A DNA stretch of 64,000 nt from Pseudoalteromonas luteoviolacea DSM 6061. Lineage in GTDB: Bacteria; Pseudomonadota; Gammaproteobacteria; Enterobacterales; Alteromonadaceae. Every line of letters begins with the position of its first letter. Within the stretch, counting starts at the first letter, position 1. Below, piece after piece: positions 55,248 to 64,000 of this stretch. A program made the position numbers and the translations under genes. The DNA lies in contig NZ_AUYB01000095.1 in NCBI RefSeq assembly GCF_001625655.1, positions 62,001-126,000 of the forward strand, read 5' to 3'. The notes under the pieces were generated by a model, which did not search any database, had not been told where the DNA came from, and saw only the letters and a program-made list of their open reading frames with translations.

Positions 55248-55766
55248 CTAGCTCTTGCTCGCTTTAACTCTCGCAGGACATCCAAATACCTTGGAGTTTC
55301 CTTCAACGTCTTTATTAACAAAAGACATTGCCCCCACAACAGCACTGTCGCCAATGCTAACACCTTTTTGCACAACTGAATTGGGTCCTATGTAAACCCC
55401 ATTACCTATTGTTGTAGGCTCTTTGACTACAGGCTTTTCACCAAGGCTTGTTGACCACTCTACAGAGTCATGTGTATAGATTTGAACACCTGCGCTGATT
55501 GAGCAGTAATCTCCGATGACGAGCGGCCCGCCGCTGCCATCGAGAATCACATTAGGTCCTATCCACGTATTTTTACCAACGCGAACATCCCCCAACACAA
55601 GCACATTGTTGTAACAAGTAGTCCCTTCGCCAAAGCCTAAGAACTTTGCAGTTTCCCAGCGGTCCGTAAGCAAATCACCCAAAGACACATGTCTATTAAA
55701 CTTGGACTTCATTCGCTTACGTAGGTAAGTGACTACTCTTATTGCAACTTTACTAATTCGCTTCAT
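55248..55766 (-). CDS. Left-handed beta-helix (hexapeptide) acyltransferase
   Basis: A 172-residue acyltransferase with many hexapeptide repeats (VLVLGDVRVGKNTWIGPNVI, TIGNGVYIGPNSVVQKGVSI). The YTHDSVEWS segment carries the probable catalytic His, and the C-terminal FGCPARVKA closes the fold. It probably moves an acetyl or other acyl group from acetyl-CoA to a nucleotide amino sugar. Its place directly after the DegT aminotransferase fits N-acylation of that enzyme's product. The acyl donor is inferred. Confidence 0.85.
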   Translation of the reverse strand: MKRISKVAIRVVTYLRKRMKSKFNRHVSLGDLLTDRWETAKFLGFGEGTTCYNNVLVLGDVRVGKNTWIGPNVILDGSGGPLVIGDYCSISAGVQIYTHDSVEWSTSLGEKPVVKEPTTIGNGVYIGPNSVVQKGVSIGDSAVVGAMSFVNKDVEGNSKVFGCPARVKASKS

Positions 55767-55767
55767 T

Positions 55768-56862
55768 TTAAGAGAAAAAGTCTTTAATGCATGTTGTAAC
55801 CGTCTCTACACACAGATCATCGTAGCACGGTAATGTAATGGTATTATCTTCTAGCCACTGTGCATTTGCTTGTACGTCGTTGTACTTTTCTTTGTAAAAA
55901 GTAGTACCGCTCAGGCAATATGTACCCAGTGTAGATTCAATATTATGTGCTGCTAGGTGATCAATTAATTCGTCTCTATTCGTGCCTTCTGGGACAGTAA
56001 ATACTAAAGACTGAATGTTATGATAAACGCCTTCCGTTACAGATTGACGCTTAATACCTACCGGCTCTAGCGCATTTGCATATTCAACGGCAATAGCATT
56101 GCGACGTGCTGTAATTTCATCTAGCTTGTCGATTTGCTTCCAGCCCATAAGTGCTTGGATTTCACTCATACGGTAGTTATAGCCAAAGTCAACAAAGTCA
56201 AACACTTTGCCGCGAAGGCCATCTGCACCATGATTAGACTTAACAGCTAACCACTTAGCAAAATCTTTGTTATTTGTAACAATTGCACCACCTTCACCCG
56301 TCGTTAAGAGCTTTCTCGGGTGAAAGCTAAAACACGTTAGGTCAGCAATGTTACCAACTTTACGATCATTAATATGACTACCTATCGCACAAGCTGCATC
56401 TTCAATAAGCGGAATACCAAACTCTTCACAAAGTGCCTTAATAGAGTCTAGGCCTGATGGATTCCCTAATGCATCAACAAAGATTACAGCTTTGATCGTG
56501 TCGTCCATTTTCGCGCGCAGATCTGACACTGACATGTTGTAGGTATCTCTATCAACATCAACGAAAACAGGCACAGCGTCTAAATCTTCAACAACATTTG
56601 CCGTTGCAGGGAATGAGAAATCAGAAACTGCTACTTTATCTCCAGCTTTGATACCGATTGCTTTTAAACACATCGTTAATGCTGTTGTAGCCGACGTCAT
56701 TGGCACTGCATATTCAGCACCCGTGTATTTCTTTAGACTTTCTACAAACTTTGCAACATTAGGACCTTTGGTTAATTGGCCAGAGTCGAATATTTCTTTC
56801 ATTTCTTCAGAAACTTCTTCAAAAGAAATATACGGCTTTATTAGCTTTATTTTCTCGTTCAC
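55768..56862 (-). CDS. DegT/DnrJ/EryC1 family sugar aminotransferase
   Basis: A 364-residue PLP-dependent sugar aminotransferase: SATTALTMCLKAIG near the phosphate site, FVDVDRDTYNMS, LIEDAACAIGS, and CFSFHPRKLLTTGEGGAIVTNN with the Schiff-base Lys. It turns a keto sugar, probably the product of the preceding SDR, into an amino sugar. It is clearly distinct from the WbpE-type aminotransferase upstream. The GTG start has AGGGTAG before it. Which ring carbon is aminated (C3 or C4) cannot be told. Confidence 0.9.
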   Translation of the reverse strand: MNEKIKLIKPYISFEEVSEEMKEIFDSGQLTKGPNVAKFVESLKKYTGAEYAVPMTSATTALTMCLKAIGIKAGDKVAVSDFSFPATANVVEDLDAVPVFVDVDRDTYNMSVSDLRAKMDDTIKAVIFVDALGNPSGLDSIKALCEEFGIPLIEDAACAIGSHINDRKVGNIADLTCFSFHPRKLLTTGEGGAIVTNNKDFAKWLAVKSNHGADGLRGKVFDFVDFGYNYRMSEIQALMGWKQIDKLDEITARRNAIAVEYANALEPVGIKRQSVTEGVYHNIQSLVFTVPEGTNRDELIDHLAAHNIESTLGTYCLSGTTFYKEKYNDVQANAQWLEDNTITLPCYDDLCVETVTTCIKDFFS

Positions 56863-56866
56863 TTTA

Positions 56867-57832
56867 CTACCCTGTAAATTTGGCTTTATACCAATCTAGA
56901 GTCTCCGCTAGACCATCTTCAAAAGAAGTCAGATTGTATGAGATGAGCTCTTTTACTTTTGCGTTGCTAGCATTGTGAGTTAATACATCCGCACCGCGCG
57001 CTTCTTTTCTTACTAACTCACCCTGATAGTCGTAATGTGCAATAATCTTAGTAAGTAGCTCTTTGATTGTGACACAGTTATCAGTAGAGATATTCACACT
57101 CTCACCAGCTGGCATTACAGTGTACAGCTTGACGACTGCATCAACCGTGTCCATCACATAGATGAAATCGCGGCTTTGGTTTCCTTCACCATGAAGCTCT
57201 GGCGCAATGTTATTTTGAATACGCCAAGCAGTGATAGGAATAACACCAGCGAGTAACCCTTTATGGTTTTGTCTCGGGCCATAATTATTAAATGGACGAA
57301 CAATAAATGCGTCCACATCAAACATGTTTACATAACTTTCAACTGCAAGATCTGCTGCTGCTTTACCTGCTGCATAAGTTGTTGTAGGAGCCTTAGGGTG
57401 AGCTTCATCCATTGGTTCATAAACAGCTGTACCGTAAACTTCTGACGTAGAGAAGTGACATAAAGACTTGAATTTGCCTTTACGCTGCAGCTCTAGCAAG
57501 TTAACAGTTCCTGTTACATTTGTGGTAAATGCATTACCAGGATTAATGAAAGAGTAATTGAGTGCTTTTGTTGCAAGGTTAAATACAACATCAACTTGGT
57601 GTGCATCAAAAATGTACTCCAAGCTATCTTTATACTCTATGTCTTCATTATAGAATACAGCACCTTTAGCAAGTGCTTCTTGGATGTTGTCTTCTGAGCC
57701 AAGGAATAAATTATCAACGATAATAACCTGCTTAGCACCGTCAGCAATTAGCCTGTCTACTAAGTGACTACCTATAAAACCAGCACCACCTGTAACAAGT
57801 ACTACCTTACCTTCATAACTTTCTCTAAGCAT
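56867..57832 (-). CDS. NAD-dependent nucleotide-sugar epimerase/dehydratase
   Basis: A 321-residue extended SDR: VLVTGGAGFIGSHLVDRL, the HFSTSEVYG segment with catalytic Ser/Thr, TYAAGKAAADLAVE with Tyr and Lys, and RPFNNYGPRQ. The STSEVYG and PFNNYGPRQ motifs are typical of 4,6-dehydratases and related enzymes that form keto sugars. It overlaps the wbpB stop by 8 bases and is followed by an aminotransferase and an acyltransferase, together looking like a set that makes an N-acylated amino sugar. Confidence 0.88.
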   Translation of the reverse strand: MLRESYEGKVVLVTGGAGFIGSHLVDRLIADGAKQVIIVDNLFLGSEDNIQEALAKGAVFYNEDIEYKDSLEYIFDAHQVDVVFNLATKALNYSFINPGNAFTTNVTGTVNLLELQRKGKFKSLCHFSTSEVYGTAVYEPMDEAHPKAPTTTYAAGKAAADLAVESYVNMFDVDAFIVRPFNNYGPRQNHKGLLAGVIPITAWRIQNNIAPELHGEGNQSRDFIYVMDTVDAVVKLYTVMPAGESVNISTDNCVTIKELLTKIIAHYDYQGELVRKEARGADVLTHNASNAKVKELISYNLTSFEDGLAETLDWYKAKFTG

Positions 57833-58772
57833 TATTTATTTGCTCCAAAATTAACTCGCTTATTCTCAACGACTCTACACCACTTTCAATAGTTGGAAGG
57901 TTTGTGCTCACCTCACCGTTACAAGCCGCAATAAAGGCCTGATGCTCAACTAATAAAGCTTCCTGTGGTTTAACTTCAATTTGTTGTTCAAGAGAAGAAA
58001 CAACATAAGGCTGACCAGCTTCTTGAGTTACTGTTGATTGCTTATGAACAATCAGCTCTTTTCTTAGCAACTCAGCATCAACGTATGACTTATCTGTAGT
58101 TACCTGAATCTTACGCTGTTTCTTTTCTGTCATACGACTCGCTAATACGCGAGATAGTGCGCCATTTTCATGCTGGATAAGAGCTGAAGCAAATGCAACT
58201 AGGTTATTCTCTTTTTTACCGTAAGCTAATACGCTCTTAACTGGGCCATTTAAGTACAACGCTAGATCGATATCGTGAATCATTAGGTCAAGTACGACGT
58301 CTACGTCAGTGATTCTTGAACTCAATCGATTCGTGCGAGAGAAGTCTGCATTAATAACTTCGTCGTTCTTAAGAACTCGCTGTAATTCAACAACTACAGG
58401 GTTGAAACGTTCTATAAAGCCACACTGAACGTACATATCATGCTTCTCAGCTAACGCTTTAATTTCAAGTGCTTCTTCTAACGTCTCAGCTAGCGGTTTT
58501 TCAATAAAAACATTCTTTACTTTGCCTGCACACAGCTTGAAATACTCAAAGTGCGTACTAGTAGGCGTTACGATAACAACCGCGTCAGTGCCAGAAATAG
58601 CTTCATCTGCATTTGTTGTATAAGGTACTTGATACTGTTCCGACAGCTTCTTCAATTCTGCTTCATTGAAATCGAAGATATTAGTCACTTCCACATTTTT
58701 AAGCATACTTAGTATTCTGAGGTGGTTGCGCCCCATGTTACCGATACCTAATATTGCAACTTTTAATGTCAT
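57825..58772 (-). CDS. wbpB: UDP-sugar 3-dehydrogenase, WbpB-like (Gfo/Idh/MocA)
   Basis: WbpB oxidises C3 of a UDP-N-acetyl-hexuronic acid, and the NADH is recycled through 2-oxoglutarate together with WbpE. The 315-residue protein has the NAD motif AILGIGNMGRNHLRIL, FIEKPLAETLEEALE with the Lys, and DVVLDLMIHDIDLALYL with the catalytic His. The ATG at 58772 has GGAAAG upstream; a TTG 4 codons earlier is less likely. With wbpE and wbpD just upstream, the WbpB-E-D set for a 3-acetamido sugar is complete. Confidence 0.92.
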   Translation of the reverse strand: MTLKVAILGIGNMGRNHLRILSMLKNVEVTNIFDFNEAELKKLSEQYQVPYTTNADEAISGTDAVVIVTPTSTHFEYFKLCAGKVKNVFIEKPLAETLEEALEIKALAEKHDMYVQCGFIERFNPVVVELQRVLKNDEVINADFSRTNRLSSRITDVDVVLDLMIHDIDLALYLNGPVKSVLAYGKKENNLVAFASALIQHENGALSRVLASRMTEKKQRKIQVTTDKSYVDAELLRKELIVHKQSTVTQEAGQPYVVSSLEQQIEVKPQEALLVEHQAFIAACNGEVSTNLPTIESGVESLRISELILEQINNA

Positions 58773-58789
58773 GTCACTTTCCAATTTAG

Positions 58790-59284
58790 TTAGCTTACTT
58801 TATTGCCGGCTTTGTCGATTTTAGCGATAATCCTCGCTGGGTTACCTACGACTAAAGTGTAAGGTGGAACATCTTTTGTAACAACAGAACCTGCTGCCAC
58901 CATAGCATACTCGCCGATTTTAATGCCGCATACGATTGTAGCGTTTGCACCTAAGCTAGCTCCATTTTCAACTATGGTCTCTGTAATTTGCCAGTCAGAG
59001 TTAAACGCTCTTGGAACCTTGTCGTTTGTAAAAGAAACATTTGGTCCTACAAAAACGTCATTTCCGATTGTAACACCTTGGTAAACAGACACTGAGTTTT
59101 GAATTTTACAACCGTTGCCGATGCTAACCCCTGCGTCTATGTACACATCTTTCGATATGATGCAGTTTTCACCGATCGATACATTCTCTCTAATTTGCGA
59201 ATTAATCCAAACTTTAGTGCCTTGACCAATCTTGGCGCCGTCACTAACGTGAGCACTTGCATCAATATAAATATCTTGAGACAT
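58790..59284 (-). CDS. wbpD: N-acetyltransferase for the 3-amino sugar, WbpD-like
   Basis: A 164-residue left-handed beta-helix protein with ten or so hexapeptide repeats (AKIGQGTKVWINSQI, SIGNGCKIQNSVSV) and the TNDKVPRAFNSDW loop. WbpD-type enzymes acetylate UDP-GlcNAc(3NH2)A. Its ATG shares one base with the wbpE stop (TAATG), so the two are translationally coupled, supporting their joint action. It resembles WbpD/WlbB in size and motif order. Confidence 0.92.
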   Translation of the reverse strand: MSQDIYIDASAHVSDGAKIGQGTKVWINSQIRENVSIGENCIISKDVYIDAGVSIGNGCKIQNSVSVYQGVTIGNDVFVGPNVSFTNDKVPRAFNSDWQITETIVENGASLGANATIVCGIKIGEYAMVAAGSVVTKDVPPYTLVVGNPARIIAKIDKAGNKVS

Positions 59285-60438
59285 TATACCTCCTCAATTA
59301 ATTTACAAATCATCTCTATTTCTTCTACTTTCAAATAGGGATGCATAGGTAGGCTGAATACACGATCTGCAGCTTGCTCGCTCACTTCGAAGCTTCCTGC
59401 GCTGTAACCAAGAGACTCAAATACCTTTTGCTTATGCAAAGGGATAGGGTAATACACTGCAACTGGTACACCATTCGCTTTTAAATGTTCCATGATTTGA
59501 GTTCTATGCGCATCATCTTTTGCGAGTAAAGTGTACTGAGCCCATGCACTTGTATAACCCTCAGGAATACTTGGTGTCGTCAGACCGTCCACATTAGATA
59601 AATTAGCAGTATAAAGCTCAGCTACGTTTTGACGCTGCGCAATTTCAGTATCGAAAACTTCAAGTTTTGGTAATAAAACAGCAGCTTGAATTGTGTCTAG
59701 TCGTCCAGTTAGACCCAAGCGAACATTTTGATACTTATCTTCACCTTGACCATGGACGCGAATTGACTTTAATAGCTCAGCGATTTCGTCGCTGTCGGTA
59801 AAAATAGCACCGCCGTCACCGTAACAACCAAGAGGTTTAGCTGGGAAGAAAGATGTACAACCAATGTCACCTAAGCCACCTGCTTTTTTGTCGTTAATTG
59901 AGCCACCAAAACCTTGAGCAGCATCTTCAATAACAGTCAGGTTATATTCACTGGCAACTTTGTTTATCTCTGACGCATTCGCAGGTAAACCAAATAAATC
60001 AACGCTGATAACGGCTTTAATTTGATTAATATCTTCACATACTGCTGAATGAATCGTCTGCTCTTTATTGCTGATTGCTTGCAATGCTTCTGCAAGCTTT
60101 TCTGGTGAGATATTAAAAGTATCTAGATCAATATCAACAAAGAGTGGCTTTGCACCTACAAATTTAATAGCTTCGGCGGTTGCAATAAATGTAAATGGTG
60201 TTGTTACCACAACATCACCTTCACCGATATTATGAGCTAAAAGGGCCATAACAAGCGCATCCGTACCTGATGCACAGCTAACACAATGTTTAACTCCGAC
60301 GTAGTCAGCTAGTTTACTTTCCAGCTCACCAACTTCGGCACCCATTACATATTGACCATGGTCTAATACTTTATGAATATTTGAATCTATTTTATCTTTC
60401 AGTAATGAGTATTGTGTTTTTAAATCAATAAATTGCAT
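59284..60438 (-). CDS. wbpE: UDP-3-keto-hexuronate aminotransferase, WbpE-like
   Basis: A 384-residue PLP sugar aminotransferase with the WbpE/WlbC pattern: SCASGTDALVMALLA, VDIDLDTFNISPEKL, VIEDAAQGFGGS, and TSFFPAKPLGCYGDGGAIFT carrying the Schiff-base Lys. In Pseudomonas WbpE transfers an amino group from glutamate to C3 of UDP-3-keto-GlcNAcA. It precedes wbpD and wbpB in the transcript and follows wecC after 89 bases. Confidence 0.93.
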   Translation of the reverse strand: MQFIDLKTQYSLLKDKIDSNIHKVLDHGQYVMGAEVGELESKLADYVGVKHCVSCASGTDALVMALLAHNIGEGDVVVTTPFTFIATAEAIKFVGAKPLFVDIDLDTFNISPEKLAEALQAISNKEQTIHSAVCEDINQIKAVISVDLFGLPANASEINKVASEYNLTVIEDAAQGFGGSINDKKAGGLGDIGCTSFFPAKPLGCYGDGGAIFTDSDEIAELLKSIRVHGQGEDKYQNVRLGLTGRLDTIQAAVLLPKLEVFDTEIAQRQNVAELYTANLSNVDGLTTPSIPEGYTSAWAQYTLLAKDDAHRTQIMEHLKANGVPVAVYYPIPLHKQKVFESLGYSAGSFEVSEQAADRVFSLPMHPYLKVEEIEMICKLIEEV

Positions 60439-60527
60439 TTTATCTCCTAGACTATAATACTGTAGAAATCGTTTTTATTTCCATGACCACTTATACGTAG
60501 ACAGGGTTTTAAGCAAGCTTCTAATTA

Positions 60528-61811
60528 CTAAGACCATATTCCTTTTGTGTCTATCACTTTGACATGAGACGGAAGCTCTTTAATTTCTTTAAACTCTCTG
60601 TGGTCAACCAATAATACAGCTATGTCTGTATCTTGAATGGCTTCATGTAGTTCACATAAAACGCCGTTTTCTAGTCTATCCTTGGAAAGCTCTGTTATAT
60701 TCGGTTCAACTATGCGAACTGGTGCAGAGTGCATTTTCGCAATAGCCTTGGCTATTTCGAATGAAGGGCTTTCTCTTAAATCGTCAATATCAGCTTTAAA
60801 AGCGATACCAAAACACGATATACGAATATCTTTTGCTGTTTTTTCAGGCATTGATTGCATTAGATCCGCTATCGCTATTTTTACCTTTTCTAATACCCAA
60901 TGTGGTTTAGCATCATTCACTTGTCGTGCTGTATGAATAATTTTTGCTTCTTCAGGTGTCTTGCTCACAATAAACCATGGATCGACTGCAATACAGTGCC
61001 CGCCGACACCTGGTCCAGGTTGCAATATATTTATTCTCGGGTGCCTGTTTGCAAGTGATATTAGCTCCCAAACATCAATATCTAGCTTATCGCAGATAAT
61101 GGATAACTCGTTTGCGAATGCGATTTGCACATCGCGGCAAGAGTTTTCAGTCAACTTTGCCATTTCTGCAGTACGAGAGTTCGTTTTGACACACTCCCCT
61201 TCTACAAAAATACGATATAGCTCAATAGCTGCTTCCGAACACTTGTTTGTCATTCCACCAATGACTCGGTCATTTTCGACCAACTCTCTCACAACATGTC
61301 CAGGTAAAACTCGCTCTGGGCAGTGGGCGATACGAATATCTGAGTCTTCCCCAATATGCTGAGGGAATGAAAGATCAGGCCTAGCTTCGGCGAGCCATTC
61401 AGCCATTTTTTCTGTCGCACCAACAGGTGAAGTTGACTCTAAAATAACTAAGTTACCTTTCTTTAAAACAGGCGCTATCGCTTCGCTTGCTTTTTGGATA
61501 TAAGTCAAATCAGGCTCTGGTATTTGACCATCATCCTCAGCTTTATTTTTGAATGGTGTAGGCACCGCAATTAAAAAAGCATCGGCTTCTTCTGGCGTTG
61601 TTGTCGCTTTTAAATAACCTTCGGTTACTGCAGCATGAACTATGATATCTAGTTCAGGCTCGACAATGTGAATTTCACCTTTATTAATGGTGTCGACGGC
61701 ATATTGGTTGACATCAACACCAATAACTTGTTTTTTGCGTGATGCGAACATCGCTGCAGTTGGAAGGCCTATATAACCAAGGCCAATCACAGAGATATTA
61801 TTGAAAGACAT
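60528..61811 (-). CDS. wecC: UDP-N-acetyl-mannosaminuronate dehydrogenase, WecC-type
   Basis: The 427-residue four-electron dehydrogenase oxidises C6 of UDP-ManNAc (or UDP-GlcNAc) to the acid. It reads like E. coli WecC: ISVIGLGYIGLPTAAMFASR, LIAVPTPFK, LVILESTSPVGATEKMAEWL, then the catalytic Cys-containing GPGVGGHCIAVDPWFIV and the acidic FGIAFKADIDDLRESPS. WecC rather than the WbpA dehydrogenase is the closer match from memory, but the neighbours (wbpEDB) are WbpA-pathway genes, so the substrate may be either UDP-hexosamine. Confidence 0.92.
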   Translation of the reverse strand: MSFNNISVIGLGYIGLPTAAMFASRKKQVIGVDVNQYAVDTINKGEIHIVEPELDIIVHAAVTEGYLKATTTPEEADAFLIAVPTPFKNKAEDDGQIPEPDLTYIQKASEAIAPVLKKGNLVILESTSPVGATEKMAEWLAEARPDLSFPQHIGEDSDIRIAHCPERVLPGHVVRELVENDRVIGGMTNKCSEAAIELYRIFVEGECVKTNSRTAEMAKLTENSCRDVQIAFANELSIICDKLDIDVWELISLANRHPRINILQPGPGVGGHCIAVDPWFIVSKTPEEAKIIHTARQVNDAKPHWVLEKVKIAIADLMQSMPEKTAKDIRISCFGIAFKADIDDLRESPSFEIAKAIAKMHSAPVRIVEPNITELSKDRLENGVLCELHEAIQDTDIAVLLVDHREFKEIKELPSHVKVIDTKGIWS

Positions 61812-61859
61812 GGGTTCCCTTTGAAGCTTAACGTTGTAGCTTTAAATACAACAAGTAAA

Positions 61860-62975
61860 TTATTGAGCTAGAATATCGCAAATTGTTTGGCATGCGTTAC
61901 CAGTACCATAAGGGTTATGCGCCCTACTCATTTCTGTGTAGCTCTGCTCATTTGTTAATAGTTCATTGATTGATGAAGTAATCAAATCAACGTCTGTACC
62001 TACAAGTTTTACAGTACCAGCAGTAACCGCTTCTGGTCTTTCAGTCGTGTCTCGCATTACCAAAACAGGCTTACCCAAACTTGGGGCCTCTTCTTGAATA
62101 CCGCCAGAGTCTGTCAGAATAATATGTGAACGGTTCATTAGATAAACAAAAGGTAAATACTGTTGAGGTTCTATCAAGTGAACATTGCTGACATTTTTTA
62201 GAATACGATTTACTGGCTCTTGCACATTTGGATTTAGATGAACCGGATAAAGGATCTGTGCCTCAGGGTGTGCCTTTGCTACTCTAGCTAACGCCTCACA
62301 AATACGCTCAAACCCACCACCAAAACTTTCGCGGCGATGGCCTGTCACTAAAATAAGCTTTTTATCGTCATCTAAAAATGGAAATTGCGCTGCAAGTGTA
62401 GAAGCTAAATCATCATCTTGCTCAATCTGGTCTTTAACCATCAGCAATGCATCAATAACAGTGTTACCTGTAATATGAATGCTCGACTCGTCATAATTCT
62501 CAGCAAGCAGATTTTGCTTAGATGTCATTGTCGGAGTGAAGTGATACTTAGTCAGAGCACCTGTTAATTTACGATTAGCTTCTTCTGGCCAAGGTGAATA
62601 AATGTTTCCAGTTCTAAGTCCTGCTTCAACGTGACCGACAGGAATGCGTTCGTAGTATGCAGCTAAACTAGCCACAAACGTTGTTGCAGTGTCTCCATGC
62701 ACAAGCACCACATCAGGTTGGAACTCTTTTAACACAGGCGTAAGTTCTAAAAGAATTCTGCTGGTTACTTCAGGTAATGTTTGACCTGCTTTCATAATAT
62801 TGAGGTCAAAGTCAGGCACTACTTTAAAAAGCTCCAGCACTTGGTCCAGCATCTCACGGTGCTGCGCTGTAACACAGACTTTTGCATCAAATCGTTCATC
62901 TGCTGCAAGCGCATGAACCAGCGGCGCCATTTTAATTGCCTCTGGACGCGTGCCAAAAACTGTTAAGACTTTCAT
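61860..62975 (-). CDS. wecB: UDP-N-acetylglucosamine 2-epimerase
   Basis: The 371-residue non-hydrolysing epimerase interconverts UDP-GlcNAc and UDP-ManNAc. It closely follows E. coli Wec[65 protein letters not shown], and later [11 protein letters not shown] and [18 protein letters not shown] WbpI-type 2-epimerase, specific for the diacetamido acid, would look different, so ordinary UDP-GlcNAc is the likely substrate. It lies between wzc and wecC in the operon. Confidence 0.95.
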   Translation of the reverse strand: MKVLTVFGTRPEAIKMAPLVHALAADERFDAKVCVTAQHREMLDQVLELFKVVPDFDLNIMKAGQTLPEVTSRILLELTPVLKEFQPDVVLVHGDTATTFVASLAAYYERIPVGHVEAGLRTGNIYSPWPEEANRKLTGALTKYHFTPTMTSKQNLLAENYDESSIHITGNTVIDALLMVKDQIEQDDDLASTLAAQFPFLDDDKKLILVTGHRRESFGGGFERICEALARVAKAHPEAQILYPVHLNPNVQEPVNRILKNVSNVHLIEPQQYLPFVYLMNRSHIILTDSGGIQEEAPSLGKPVLVMRDTTERPEAVTAGTVKLVGTDVDLITSSINELLTNEQSYTEMSRAHNPYGTGNACQTICDILAQ

Positions 62976-63034
62976 TCAAAACTTCCCATGTAAGCTAATA
63001 ACATTATTCTACTAATAAAATATTAGGCCAATTA

Positions 63035-64000
63035 CTATTTATCTGATTTATACTCGTAGTTGTAATAACCATAATACCCGTAAGCATTACTCGCTTTTTT
63101 AACTACACCATTGAAAACAACACCCTTAACATCAGTGCCATTTTGCTCAAAGCGCTTACGCGTTAGCTCTAATTCCTTCAAATGATTCTGCCCAAAACGT
63201 GTTACAAGCAATGTGCTTCCCGCATGAGCACTTACGATTGCAGGATCTGTAACAGCTAGAATTGGTGGCGTATCAATAATGACCAAGTCATATTTTGCAC
63301 TAATTTCATCGATAAGCTTGCTAAAATTCTCATGCATTAGAAGCTCAGATGGGTTAGGAGGGATCTGCCCTCGAGTCATCAAGTCAAGTCCCTCAACTTG
63401 AGTTTGCTTTGTCGCCTCTTCCAGCGTAATACGGCCTGACAAATAGTCGCTTAGACCATTATCCCATTTCATACCAAACTGTGTCTGTAGGTAACCTTTA
63501 CGCATATCAGCATCGATAATTAAAACTTTTTTATCACTTTGCGCCAAAACTGTTGCCAAGTTTACTGAAATAAATGATTTACCTACACCTGGGCTCGGGC
63601 CAGAAATAGCGATGATATTATTTTTTGCTTCCATCATTGCGAAGTGCAAACTTGTTCTTAAACTACGCAATGCTTCTATTGATAGGTCTGCGGGGTTATC
63701 AACTGCGAGTATAGATTTTGCCTTCGCAGTTTTTCCTTTTCTCGCCTTCGCGAAGCCTGTCAGTTTAACCTGATACTCAGAATAAGGAACACTCGCATAT
63801 ACCGGCATTCCTAACGCTTCAATTTCGCTTGGATCTTCAATGCCTTTATGGATAGCTTTTTGAATAAGCGCAAGGGCAATCGCTAACATACTGCCAAGTA
63901 AAGTAGCCATAACAACAATTAGTGCTTTCTTAGGCTTTACAGGGCTTGATGTATTAACTTGCGCCTCGTCAATGATACGTACGTTGCCTACTGTACCAGC
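63035..64000 (-). CDS. wzc: Wzc-type tyrosine autokinase / chain-length regulator, 5' end beyond window
   Basis: The frame stays open to the right edge of the window; about 321 residues are visible. They start just before the second membrane helix (KKALIVVMATLLGSMLAIAL). The cytoplasmic BY-kinase domain follows with Walker A GPSPGVGKS, Walker A' LIIDADMRKG and Walker B DLVIIDTPP. The C terminus is a Tyr cluster (AYGYYGYYNYEYKSDK), the autophosphorylation tail. Wzc controls polymerisation and export of capsule with Wza, a gene expected just outside the window. An internal ATG at 63910 is not the true start. Confidence 0.95.
   Translation of the reverse strand, partial: AGTVGNVRIIDEAQVNTSSPVKPKKALIVVMATLLGSMLAIALALIQKAIHKGIEDPSEIEALGMPVYASVPYSEYQVKLTGFAKARKGKTAKAKSILAVDNPADLSIEALRSLRTSLHFAMMEAKNNIIAISGPSPGVGKSFISVNLATVLAQSDKKVLIIDADMRKGYLQTQFGMKWDNGLSDYLSGRITLEEATKQTQVEGLDLMTRGQIPPNPSELLMHENFSKLIDEISAKYDLVIIDTPPILAVTDPAIVSAHAGSTLLVTRFGQNHLKELELTRKRFEQNGTDVKGVVFNGVVKKASNAYGYYGYYNYEYKSDK

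Noticed and set aside
52692-62975. Legionaminic or pseudaminic acid synthesis
   Set aside because: Sugar-nucleotide aminotransferases and dehydratases are present, but no NeuB-type condensing synthase or CMP-transferase is visible in the window.

Overview
The window looks like a chromosomal segment of a marine Alteromonadales gammaproteobacterium, most likely Pseudoalteromonas or a close relative. The reasons are moderate-to-low GC, a divergent argE / argCBFGH cluster, DUF2982 and DUF3581 proteins, a B12-riboswitch-controlled btuB, and proteins whose motifs read like gammaproteobacterial orthologues. The genus is an inference; no rRNA or tRNA gene was recognised.

Layout. Positions 1-34300 are mostly core or housekeeping genes. 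They include the 3'-truncated (window edge) DUF2982 gene with a tiny overlapping ORF, an RND efflux operon with msrA, btuB behind a cobalamin riboswitch, yajQ, a VanZ-like gene, a panE-like reductase and thiI. A TetR regulator, coaD-wzi and a small peptide/membrane-protein pair come next. The arginine cluster follows (argHGFBC on the minus strand, argE on the plus strand, with an ARG box between). Then come a DUF3581 gene, a cytochrome b561, yqhD with a divergent LysR gene, a glutathione peroxidase-ohrR pair, gltX, a glutaredoxin-like gene, a GGDEF protein, proB, an amidohydrolase, a YgjV-like fragment-size protein and a Crp-family regulator.

Positions 34300-36990 hold a probably highly expressed lipoprotein with a strong sigma70 promoter and terminator, then two decayed IS3-family transposase 3' ends in tandem. 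These remnants separate the housekeeping part from a surface-polysaccharide region.

Positions 36988-64000 (all minus strand) carry an orphan YjbH-type gene, then a WbpM-type dehydratase, then a Wzx/Wzy-type capsule or O-antigen cluster that enters the window at its right edge with wzc. Read in transcription order it is: wzc, wecB, wecC, wbpE, wbpD, wbpB, an SDR dehydratase/epimerase, a second DegT aminotransferase, a second hexapeptide acyltransferase, hisH-like, hisF-like, wbpG-like amidotransferase, a glycosyltransferase, wzx, wzy, a CapK/PaaK-type AMP ligase, a fused two-domain dehydrogenase, a heparinase II/III-like protein, a second glycosyltransferase, an epimerase, a PglC-type initiating phosphoglycosyltransferase and wbpM.

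How it fits together: wecB/wecC plus wbpB/E/D should give a 2,3-diacetamido-hexuronic acid nucleotide. HisH/HisF/WbpG homologues are known to install an acetamidino group on such a sugar. WbpM with the second SDR/aminotransferase/acyltransferase set probably supplies one or more further trideoxy amino sugars. The CapK-oxidoreductase-heparinase block has translational coupling but no assigned function and is the best candidate for an undescribed step. The short GG-leader-like peptide at 14628-14783 with its adjacent membrane protein is a second candidate for something new.
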